Source: an uncultured bacterium (GTDB lineage Bacteria > Planctomycetota > UBA8108). From it: a DNA stretch of 5,566 nucleotides. Below are positions 1-5,566 of this stretch, one piece after another (position 1 is the stretch's first letter; each line of letters begins with the position of its first letter). The DNA lies in contig CAJWZY010000161.1 in the NCBI GenBank assembly GCA_913050545.1, positions 1 through 5,566 on the forward strand, in the 5' to 3' direction. Made by a program: the position numbers and the translations under genes. The notes under the pieces are model-generated. The model worked only from the letters and a program-made list of their open reading frames with translations. It did not search any database and was not told where the DNA came from.

Positions 1-828
1 GCCGGTAAAGATCACCAGGGTCTTCTCGCGCAGGCCGAGCGCCTCGAGCTTGTCGACAATCTTTCCAACGAGCTTGTCGGTATAGGAGACCATGTCCTTG
101 AAGTACTTCATCTTGCCGATCCCCTTGTCGCCGGGGAAGGCCTTGTCGTAATCGGGGCTGTCGGGCGTTGGCTCAAAAGGCCAATGCGGCAGGATCATCG
201 GGTAGTAGGCAAAGAAGGGAACGTCCTTGTTCCTCTCGATGAAACCGCAGAGGTAATCGCTGACGATGTCAGGGCCGTACTCGCCATTCTTATAATCCAC
301 CAGCTTGCCGTTGACCTCGAGGCCGGGGTTGGCGTAGCGGCTCGGCCGGCGGGTCAGCTGCCAGAGACAGTATTCGTCGAAACCGAATTTCCGGGGTCCT
401 TCGAGCCCCCCCTGGAGCTGCCACTTGCCAGCGATACAGGTCTTGTAGCCAGCCGCCTTCAGGATATGTCCGAAGGTCGTCGCCTCTGGATCGAGAAAGC
501 CGAATCGGATGTAGTTCCGGTTGTTGTAAAACCCGGTCATGATCTGGACCCGGGAGGGAGTACAGATCGGCTGGGAATGCCCGTTCAGGAAACGGATGCC
601 GCTCTTTGCCAGCGAATCAATCCGGGGCGTGTTGAAACTGGCCCCCCCGTTTGAGGACACACATTCATAGCCCATATCATCCGCCATGATCAGGACGATA
701 TTCGGCCGGGCGAGAGTGGCAGGCCCGGCTGCCATGGCCGGGGTCGTCAGCCCGGGAAATATTCCACTGAAAACAATGACCGTCACAAGGGCCATGAAGA
801 AGCGCCGGGGAAACATCATTTGAAACAT
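1..828 (-). CDS. Exported sulfatase (S1, formylglycine-dependent), N-terminal part; C-terminus outside window
   Basis: Sulfatase-family hydrolase expected to cleave sulfate esters, perhaps from polysaccharides, outside the cytoplasm. The 276 visible codons read without interruption. Residues 1-33 form a Sec-type signal peptide: basic MFPRRFF, a hydrophobic core, and a likely cut after A31-M32-A33. The first metal-ligand motif follows (PNIVLIMADDMG, D50-D51). The formylglycine motif is C89-T-P-S-R93, where Cys is the residue matured to formylglycine. K135 lies in GKW, and H215 in LPHWPF fits the later active-site His. The His usually seen in GKWH is Gln137 here (GKWQLQGG). The frame ends at LVIFTG, just where the D-N metal pair (TGDN-like) is normally found, so at least the C-terminal half is off-window. 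The ATG at 828 has GAGAGGA (832-838) 3 nt upstream; Met4 or Met5 are alternative starts. It is transcribed divergently from the cytochrome gene. The family is clear; the substrate is unknown. Confidence 0.95.
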   Translation of the reverse strand, partial: MFQMMFPRRFFMALVTVIVFSGIFPGLTTPAMAAGPATLARPNIVLIMADDMGYECVSSNGGASFNTPRIDSLAKSGIRFLNGHSQPICTPSRVQIMTGFYNNRNYIRFGFLDPEATTFGHILKAAGYKTCIAGKWQLQGGLEGPRKFGFDEYCLWQLTRRPSRYANPGLEVNGKLVDYKNGEYGPDIVSDYLCGFIERNKDVPFFAYYPMILPHWPFEPTPDSPDYDKAFPGDKGIGKMKYFKDMVSYTDKLVGKIVDKLEALGLREKTLVIFTG

Positions 829-831
829 AAT

Positions 832-838
832 TCCTCTC
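832..838 (-). promoter_or_regulatory. Shine-Dalgarno-like site of the sulfatase gene
   Basis: On the minus strand this reads GAGAGGA, 3 nt before the ATG at 828 and 12 nt before the in-frame ATG at 819. It is the clearest ribosome-binding site in the window. Its spacing is short for the first ATG and long for Met4, so it does not fully decide between them. The first ATG gives a complete signal peptide and is preferred. Confidence 0.5.
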
Positions 839-917
839 GATAGAAACGAGTAATGACCAGGACAGCCCTGCTGCCGGAAATCATTGTACCCCCCAGCCTG
901 TAAGCCCGAAAACGAGA

Positions 918-935
918 AGCTGGCCCCGGCCAGCT
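918..935. repeat. Perfect 8-bp inverted repeat with 2-bp spacer (possible operator)
   Basis: AGCTGGCC-CC-GGCCAGCT, with arms at 918-925 and 928-935. It lies near the middle of the divergent region, about 90 bp from the sulfatase start and 120 bp from the cytochrome start. The dyad could be a dimeric regulator site; a 2-nt loop is too tight for an efficient RNA hairpin unless inner pairs open. No T-run follows on the plus strand, so a terminator is unlikely. The symmetry is seen; the function is inferred. Confidence 0.4.
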
Positions 936-960
936 CGACAAGCCGCCTTTCGCTGAAGTA

Positions 961-978
961 TCCCGCCAAGATGCGGGA
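961..978. repeat. Small inverted repeat, 6-bp stem with 6-nt loop
   Basis: TCCCGC (961-966), loop CAAGAT, GCGGGA (973-978). It sits 20 bp upstream of the weak TAGAAT box and 75 bp before the cytochrome start at 1054. It could be a regulator half-site pair or a leader hairpin if transcription starts further upstream. A stem this short is not rare in GC-rich DNA, so it may be chance. Confidence 0.25.
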
Positions 979-1053
979 AACTATGAAAAAGACAATGTAG
1001 AATGAACGCCGCCATTCAGGCAGGATACCTGCAAGCGCTCGAAGTAACATGCC

Positions 1054-3405
1054 ATGAAAAGCCTTAATGAAAACGACCGGGCAACCATGAATTCCCTCTG
1101 CAGGATAAGCTGCTGCTGTCTCTCTTTTATCGCAGTCCTGGCAGCGCTCTCTCCGCTTCGCGCGGAGGAACCGACCGCTGAGCAGCTTACCTTCTTCGAG
1201 CAGAAGATCCGCCCGGTGCTGGCGGAGCACTGCTACAAATGCCACAGCACCCGGTCAAAAAAGCTGAAGGCCGAGCTCTACCTCGACAGCCGGGAAGGGC
1301 TCCTCAAGGGAGGAGAAACCGGCCCGGTCGTGGTGCCCGGAAAACCCGAAGCCAGCCTCCTTGTTCGTGCCGTTGTCTATCTCGACAACGAGCTCGAGAT
1401 GCCGCCGAACAAGAAGTTACCTGACAAGGTCATCGCTGACCTCCAGGAATGGATCCGGATCGGCGCCCCCTGGCCTGAAGAAAAGCCAACGCAGAACGCC
1501 GAACAGGCTGTCGAAGGCAGGGACTGGAAAAAGCTCCGCCTCGAAAGCTGGGCTTTTCGCCCGGTCAATAAACCCACCCCGCCCGAAACGAAACACCAGG
1601 AACTCGTTCACAACCCGATCGATCAATTTGTCCTGGGGAAAATCGAGAAAAGAGGTCTTGAGCCCCTCGGCAAAGCCGGAAAGAGGGTCCTGCTTCGGCG
1701 CATCCACCTCGACCTGACAGGGCTCCCCCCCACACCCGCGGAGATGAAGACCTTCCTGGGCGACCAGCGGAAAGATGCACTGGACCACGTGATTGATTCG
1801 CTCCTCAAATCCTCGCATTACGGTGAGAGATGGGCGAGACACTGGCTGGACACCGCACGCTACAGCGATGGACTGGGTGGCTTTGGCGACAACGGCCCCC
1901 TGCCGGGCGCCTGGCGCTACCGCGACTGGGTGGTCGATTGCTTCAACCGTGATCTGCCCTATGACCAGTTCGTCAAGCAACAGATCGCCGGCGACCTCTA
2001 TACCGAGGACCCGCTTGCGTTCTACGGAACAGGATTCTTCGCTATCGGGCCCAATTATAAATCAGACGGCGGGGATCCCGAGGCGAAGGCCCAGGCCGAA
2101 GCCGAAACACTGGCCGACCGTATCGACACCTTCTCCAGGGCTTTTCTCGGCCTCACCGTCCAATGCGCCCGCTGTCATGACCACAAATTTGACCCGATTC
2201 CACAGAAGGATTACTACTCGATCGCCGGGGTCTTCAGGAACTCAAGAACCCACAAACGCTCTGCAGCTTCTGCGGAAATGACAAAAAAGTATAATGATCA
2301 CCAGAAGGCTATCAAGGAACTCGAGAAACAGATCAAGAGCCTGAATGAAGAGAAAAAGAAGGCTCCTGAAAATACAGCCGACAATCCGGACCTCCCGAAG
2401 CTCCAACAGGAACTCAACAAGCTGAAGAAGACCATGCCGCCAAAGCCCGGGGGCGAGGTCCACGTCCTGGCCGACAGCGGCAACAAGGACATGCACGTTG
2501 CCATTCGTGGTGACCTGCGCAAAAAGGGCGAGGTAGCTCCCCGGCAGTTCCTGACCATCATGACCGGTGGAAACGGACCTGTATTCAAGCAGGGAAGCGG
2601 GCGCAAGGAGCTCGCCGAGGCGGTCTTCGAGGCAGGTAAACCCCTGGCGGCCCGGGTGATGATCAACCGGATCTGGCAGTACCACTTCGGACACGGGCTC
2701 GTTCGCACCCCAAGCAACTTCGGCAGCCTTGGCGAAAAACCATCCCATCCGCAATTGCTTGACTGGCTGAGTGCAGCCTTCGAGGAATCCGGCTGGTCCA
2801 TCAAGAAGATGCACCGCCTGATTCTTTCTTCGGCCACCTACCAGAGGAGCAGCCGCTTCCACCAGGCTAACTTCGATAAAGACGGAGACAACCGGCTGCT
2901 GTGGCGCATGAGTCCAAGACGAATGGAGATCGAGGTCTGGCGCGACAGCCTGCTGGCAGTTACCGGGGAACTTGACAGAAAAATCGGCGGACAACCGACC
3001 GACAAGATCTTCGACGTCAAGCGCCGGACCCTCTACACCACCATCAGCCGAAACGGAGACCGCTTCGCATCCGATGAATTCCTGCGCCTCTTTGATTTCC
3101 CCTCGCCCGCAAGTACCGCTCCAAAGAGAGCTACAAGCACCGTCCCGCAGCAGTATCTCTTCATGCTCAACAGTCCCTTCATGATCGCTCGCGCCAGGGT
3201 ATTCTCCGAGCGCCTCCAGAAGGAAGAAAAAGATGACCCGGCCCGTATCACGCAGGCCTATGCCCTCCTTTATGGAAGACAGCCGACAGAAGAAGAAACC
3301 CGGATCGGGCTCGCATTCCTGGCTGAAAAAGCGGAAAAAATCCCGCGTTTGCAGCAATACACGCAGGTTCTCCTGAGCTCACATGAGTTCATACAGGTCC
3401 GCTGA
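1054..3405 (+). CDS. Secreted PSCyt1-PSCyt2-PSD1 (DUF1549/DUF1553) c-type cytochrome-like protein
   Basis: This 783-residue protein has the multidomain 'planctomycete cytochrome' architecture. After an N-terminal signal (hydrophobic core about 23-32, likely cut after R36-A37) comes PSCyt1 at about 45-140. It carries C60-Y-K-C63-H64 for covalent haem and a likely distal ligand M116 in LEMPPNK. PSCyt2 (DUF1549) spans about 185-395 and contains C371-A-R-C374-H375 followed by DHKFDPI, a second potential haem site. A Lys/Glu-rich coiled-coil linker covers about 408-462. PSD1 (DUF1553) covers about 510-780, with RVMINRIWQYHFG, SNFGSLGEKPSHP and the family-like end LLSSHEF. The length is near the compact end for this architecture. 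There is no strong Shine-Dalgarno at 1054; the in-frame ATG at 1087 (Met12) would give a more ordinary signal peptide. It is followed closely by the DUF1501 gene, its usual partner. It probably acts in the periplasm, perhaps in electron transfer. The reaction is unknown. Confidence 0.95.
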   Translation: MKSLNENDRATMNSLCRISCCCLSFIAVLAALSPLRAEEPTAEQLTFFEQKIRPVLAEHCYKCHSTRSKKLKAELYLDSREGLLKGGETGPVVVPGKPEASLLVRAVVYLDNELEMPPNKKLPDKVIADLQEWIRIGAPWPEEKPTQNAEQAVEGRDWKKLRLESWAFRPVNKPTPPETKHQELVHNPIDQFVLGKIEKRGLEPLGKAGKRVLLRRIHLDLTGLPPTPAEMKTFLGDQRKDALDHVIDSLLKSSHYGERWARHWLDTARYSDGLGGFGDNGPLPGAWRYRDWVVDCFNRDLPYDQFVKQQIAGDLYTEDPLAFYGTGFFAIGPNYKSDGGDPEAKAQAEAETLADRIDTFSRAFLGLTVQCARCHDHKFDPIPQKDYYSIAGVFRNSRTHKRSAASAEMTKKYNDHQKAIKELEKQIKSLNEEKKKAPENTADNPDLPKLQQELNKLKKTMPPKPGGEVHVLADSGNKDMHVAIRGDLRKKGEVAPRQFLTIMTGGNGPVFKQGSGRKELAEAVFEAGKPLAARVMINRIWQYHFGHGLVRTPSNFGSLGEKPSHPQLLDWLSAAFEESGWSIKKMHRLILSSATYQRSSRFHQANFDKDGDNRLLWRMSPRRMEIEVWRDSLLAVTGELDRKIGGQPTDKIFDVKRRTLYTTISRNGDRFASDEFLRLFDFPSPASTAPKRATSTVPQQYLFMLNSPFMIARARVFSERLQKEEKDDPARITQAYALLYGRQPTEEETRIGLAFLAEKAEKIPRLQQYTQVLLSSHEFIQVR

Positions 3406-3475
3406 ACAGAATTAAAACAAAGCCCCGTGGCTCAAACGCTGGAACTTGGAAGAAACCGAAGGCATACTGAAAGTC

Positions 3476-4933
3476 ATGGAACCACATGCAAGGATGAACC
3501 TCGGTGGCGATCCCCGGGCTCCCCTCTCGCGGCGTGAATCACTCCGCAGAATCGGGGCAGGCTTTGGAAGCCTTGGACTCGCAGGTGTGCTTGCCGATCC
3601 GGCACTCTTCGCTTCCGGGAAGGAACACGGCCAGCAGGCCGTTTCCCCGCTTGCACCTAAAGCGCCTCATTTTGCCCCGAAAGCAAAACACGTCATCCAG
3701 CTCTTCATGCCCGGTGGCCCCTCGCAGGTGGACACCTTCGATCACAAACCCGACATCGCCAAACACGCCGGGAAGCGGCCCTCGCTGGTGAACCGCAAAT
3801 CGCTCCGAAATACCAAGAACGGCCTGATGGTTTCTCCCTTTGGCTTCAAGCGCTACGGTGAATGCGGAAAGATGGTCAGCGATATCTTCCCGAATGTCGG
3901 GGAACTCGTCGATGACCTCTGCTTTATCCACAGCTGCCACACTGACATCCCCGAACACGCCGGGGCGATCCTGATGATGACCCTCGGTGCCCTGCAGGCC
4001 AACCGCCCCTCCATGGGCTCCTGGTTGACCTACGGCCTCGGAACCGAGAACCAGGATCTGCCGGGTTTTGTCGCCATGAGCCCGCGGGCCCAGCCGCGCG
4101 GCAAGCTTGCCAACTGGGGAAGCTCTTTCCTTCCCGGAGCCCATGCCGGCACCTATGTAAATATCGCCAGCATGAAACCGGATACGGTCATGCGGAATCT
4201 CAGCAACCCTCACCTGCCCCGGCTCGAACAGAGAAACCAGGCCGACCTCCTTTCCCGGCTTAACAAGCTCCACCTTGACCGGTTGGAAAAAGACAGCCAC
4301 CTCGAGGCCGGCATCGAGGCCATGGAGTTGGCCTTCCGTATGCAATTCGCCGTACCGGACGTTTTCGACGTCTCCAGGGAGACCAAGGAAACCCGCGCCC
4401 TCTACGGAGACAGTGAATATGCCAAGGGCTGCCTGATTGCCCGGAGGCTTATCGAGCGGGGAGTTCGTTGTGTGCAGCTCTCCCACTCGATCGATGGATA
4501 CGACATCGCCTGGGACACCGGCCACGGAGACATCAAGGGCGGCCATGCCAGGCTGGCCAAGGCCTGCGACCAGGGCATCGCCGCCCTGATCAAGGATCTC
4601 AAGTGGCGCGGCCTCCTGGATGAAACCCTGGTAGTCTGGGGTGGAGAATTCGGCAGGGCCCCCACCTCCGAGGGCAAGAAGGGACGGGACCACGACCACT
4701 ACGGCTTCACCATGTTCATGGCCGGGGGTGGAGTGAAGCCCGGCTTCAGCTACGGGGCAACTGATAATTTCGGTCTCACCGCAGTAGAGAACCGGGTCCA
4801 TGTCCATGACCTCCATGCAACGATCCTGCATCTCATGGGACTTGATCATAAGAAGCTGACCTACCGCTACAGTGGACGCGATTACCGCCTGACAGATGTT
4901 CACGGCAAAGTGATCCACGACATCATTGCCTGA
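3476..4933 (+). CDS. DUF1501 family protein with Tat-like signal
   Basis: DUF1501 protein of 485 residues from this start. The family is, to my knowledge, placed in the alkaline phosphatase/sulfatase clan; its reaction is not established. Residues 18-23 (SRRESL) followed by RRIGAGFGSLGLAGVL resemble a twin-arginine signal, so export is likely after folding or cofactor loading. Family hallmarks, in order, are FMPGGPSQVDTFD (D86 and D89), CHTDIPEHAGA (H155, H161), WDTGHGDIKGGH (D347, H350, H357), VVWGGEFGRAP (E391) and GRDHDHYGFT (D405, H406, H408). Asp, Glu and His in these motifs are candidate metal ligands. The frame also stays open to a TTG at 3446, and another ATG lies at 3494, giving MNLGGDPRAPLSRR, which resembles common homologue N-termini. 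I chose 3476 because it is the first ATG; 3494 is about as likely. It starts 70 bp after the cytochrome stop, on the same strand, so co-transcription is likely. Confidence 0.93.
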   Translation: MEPHARMNLGGDPRAPLSRRESLRRIGAGFGSLGLAGVLADPALFASGKEHGQQAVSPLAPKAPHFAPKAKHVIQLFMPGGPSQVDTFDHKPDIAKHAGKRPSLVNRKSLRNTKNGLMVSPFGFKRYGECGKMVSDIFPNVGELVDDLCFIHSCHTDIPEHAGAILMMTLGALQANRPSMGSWLTYGLGTENQDLPGFVAMSPRAQPRGKLANWGSSFLPGAHAGTYVNIASMKPDTVMRNLSNPHLPRLEQRNQADLLSRLNKLHLDRLEKDSHLEAGIEAMELAFRMQFAVPDVFDVSRETKETRALYGDSEYAKGCLIARRLIERGVRCVQLSHSIDGYDIAWDTGHGDIKGGHARLAKACDQGIAALIKDLKWRGLLDETLVVWGGEFGRAPTSEGKKGRDHDHYGFTMFMAGGGVKPGFSYGATDNFGLTAVENRVHVHDLHATILHLMGLDHKKLTYRYSGRDYRLTDVHGKVIHDIIA

Positions 4934-4963
4934 GGAATCAGCCCGCTTACCCGCCACCGAACC

Positions 4964-5440
4964 ATGAGCACCGAAGCCGCAATTGCAGATCTCGAAACAG
5001 GCAAACTGTTTCCCTTCTCCGACTGGCCGAACGAGGAGATCCCAAGGGTCTCTGTCGGGGTCTATACCGTCTGGCTTGGTGAACAGCTGATCTACGTCGG
5101 GTACTCAGGCAGAAACCTCCGCCCACACGAGATCAAGGCCGCCAAAAAGCCCAAGGGACTCCTGACACGGCTCAAGAGCCATCGCACCGGGCTGCGGAAC
5201 GACGACCAGTTCTGCCTCTATGTCTGTGACCGGTTCATCATCCCCGGGCTGGATACCGAAACCCAGCAGAGGCTGGCAAATGGGGAGCTCCTGCTGGATG
5301 GTTTAACCCGGAAATTCATCCGCGGAAAGCTCTCCTACCGGTTCATTACGACAGAGGGATCCGAAGCCGCCCGAAGGAGCGAAAGCCAGGTCAGGGAAGG
5401 TTTCCTCAACGCCGGGAAACCACTACTGAACCCGGCCTGA
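4964..5440 (+). CDS. Stand-alone GIY-YIG nuclease family protein
   Basis: Small 158-residue protein with a GIY-YIG fold, expected to be cytoplasmic since it has no signal peptide or membrane segment. The two signature strands are G32-V-Y34 and Y44-V-G46 (GVYTVW and LIYVGYSG). The catalytic Arg is likely R69 in LLTRLKSH, with H73 close by. A likely metal-binding Glu is E140 in RRSESQV, and the end GKPLLNP supplies the conserved Asn (N156). The middle part, with DDQFCLYVCDR and LSYRF, matches a group of single-domain GIY-YIG proteins I recall from diverse bacteria, so the gene appears full length with active-site residues intact. No UvrC, homing-endonuclease or DNA-binding partner domain is fused. 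The ATG lies 30 bp after the DUF1501 stop with no obvious Shine-Dalgarno, so read-through transcription from upstream is plausible. Its role is unknown; DNA repair or processing is a guess from the fold. Confidence 0.88.
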   Translation: MSTEAAIADLETGKLFPFSDWPNEEIPRVSVGVYTVWLGEQLIYVGYSGRNLRPHEIKAAKKPKGLLTRLKSHRTGLRNDDQFCLYVCDRFIIPGLDTETQQRLANGELLLDGLTRKFIRGKLSYRFITTEGSEAARRSESQVREGFLNAGKPLLNPA

Positions 5441-5566
5441 TGCCGGCGCACCTTCAGCGGTTTTCAAATCTCCGCGAACGATGAACTCCGGGATCTTCGG
5501 GAAGCGGCCGGTCGGCGCTGATATCCCGCTGGCCATCAGCGAGAGAATTACCGGGGCCACCCACAT
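5423..5566 (-). CDS. Possible C-terminal end of a convergent membrane-associated protein (partial)
   Basis: On the minus strand a frame is open from the window edge for 47 codons to a TAG at 5425-5423. It starts with a hydrophobic stretch (WVAPVILSLMASGIS) and continues with a polar tail (TGRFPKIPEFIVRG). This loosely recalls the C-terminal end of OpgH/MdoH-type glucan glucosyltransferases (W-x-x-P-V, hydrophobic residues, then S-x-x-TxR), but the match is from memory and short. The frame would overlap the end of the GIY-YIG gene by 18 bp in convergent orientation. A competing reading is a plus-strand frame from ATG 5481 to the edge, which has even higher G/C at third positions. The sequence shown cannot decide between them. 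Confidence 0.35.
   Translation of the reverse strand: MWVAPVILSLMASGISAPTGRFPKIPEFIVRGDLKTAEGAPASGRVQ

Larger units (their letters stand above)
829..1053. other. Divergent intergenic region between the sulfatase and cytochrome genes
   Basis: These 225 bp separate two divergent start codons and should hold both promoters. On the minus strand TACAAT (883-888 on the plus strand as ATTGTA) is a 5/6 match to a -10 box, 55 bp from the sulfatase start, but the -35 position (TTTCGG-like at 17 bp) is poor. On the plus strand TAGAAT (998-1003) is a 5/6 match about 50 bp before the cytochrome start, again with no good -35. Both are weak. An 18-bp inverted repeat and a 6-bp-stem hairpin lie between them and are listed separately. 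I see no open frame of note, tRNA or known riboswitch. Confidence 0.5.

Noticed and set aside
184..654. Plus-strand open frame of 156 codons opposite the sulfatase
   Set aside because: It is the antisense shadow of a clear sulfatase reading frame with CTPSR, ADD and GKW motifs; its own translation shows no recognisable domain.
1087..1165. Lipoprotein signal in the cytochrome, because of several Cys near residues 16-22
   Set aside because: The cysteines precede or start the hydrophobic core and no lipobox (L-x-x-C type) follows it; the segment ends in LSPLRAEE, as for ordinary signal peptidase I cleavage.
2242..3357. Minus-strand open frame of 371 codons opposite the PSD1 domain
   Set aside because: Same antisense effect; the plus-strand DUF1553 signatures occupy the whole interval.
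3421..3432. Hairpin AGCC-CCGT-GGCT between the cytochrome and DUF1501 genes
   Set aside because: A 4-bp stem is within chance expectation and no T-run follows; it gives no reason to split the operon.
3539..4957. Minus-strand open frame of 472 codons opposite DUF1501
   Set aside because: It is long only because high GC at third positions removes stops from the antisense frame. The plus strand carries unmistakable DUF1501 motifs throughout.
5432..5464. Terminator after the GIY-YIG gene (CCGGC-CTGAT-GCCGG, then TTTT at 5461-5464)
   Set aside because: The stem is only 5 bp, overlaps the stop codon, and the T-run lies about 14 bp downstream, so it does not fit an intrinsic terminator well.
1..5566. 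Defence island, CRISPR, prophage or transposon signals
   Set aside because: No direct-repeat array, transposase, integrase, terminal inverted repeats or target-site duplication was seen; the GIY-YIG protein alone does not make a mobile or defence system.

Overview
The window looks like chromosomal DNA from a member of the PVC bacteria, most likely Planctomycetota (Verrucomicrobiota or Lentisphaerota are possible). The main evidence is the adjacent pair of a 'planctomycete cytochrome' protein (PSCyt1-PSCyt2-PSD1, DUF1549/DUF1553) and a DUF1501 protein, beside an exported sulfatase. This gene set is greatly expanded in those phyla. The DNA is GC-rich with strong G/C bias at third codon positions, which also creates long spurious antisense frames.

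Layout. 1-828 (minus): the N-terminal 276 codons of an exported formylglycine-type sulfatase, cut by the window edge just before its expected second metal-ligand motif. 829-1053: a 225-bp divergent intergenic region with an 18-bp inverted repeat and a small hairpin, but no convincing promoter pair. 1054-3405 (plus): a secreted c-type cytochrome-like protein with PSCyt1, PSCyt2 and PSD1 domains and two CxxCH motifs. About 3476-4933 (plus): a DUF1501 protein with a Tat-like twin-arginine signal. 4964-5440 (plus): a small stand-alone GIY-YIG nuclease-fold protein. 5423-5566 (minus): a possible C-terminal end of a convergent, membrane-associated protein that runs off the right edge.

How the genes may work together. 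The cytochrome and DUF1501 genes are co-directional and closely spaced, and probably form one transcription unit. The GIY-YIG gene follows 30 bp later and may be co-transcribed, although its intracellular DNA-related fold suggests an unrelated job. The sulfatase is divergent, so the two sides could share a control region. The three exported proteins fit a cell-envelope module acting on sulfated polysaccharides or other sulfate esters. The chemistry of the PSCyt/PSD1 and DUF1501 partners is, as far as I know, not established. I found no CRISPR array, tRNA, rRNA, insertion sequence or phage gene. The most interesting material is this poorly understood redox/AlkP-fold pair, not an obviously new defence or mobile system.
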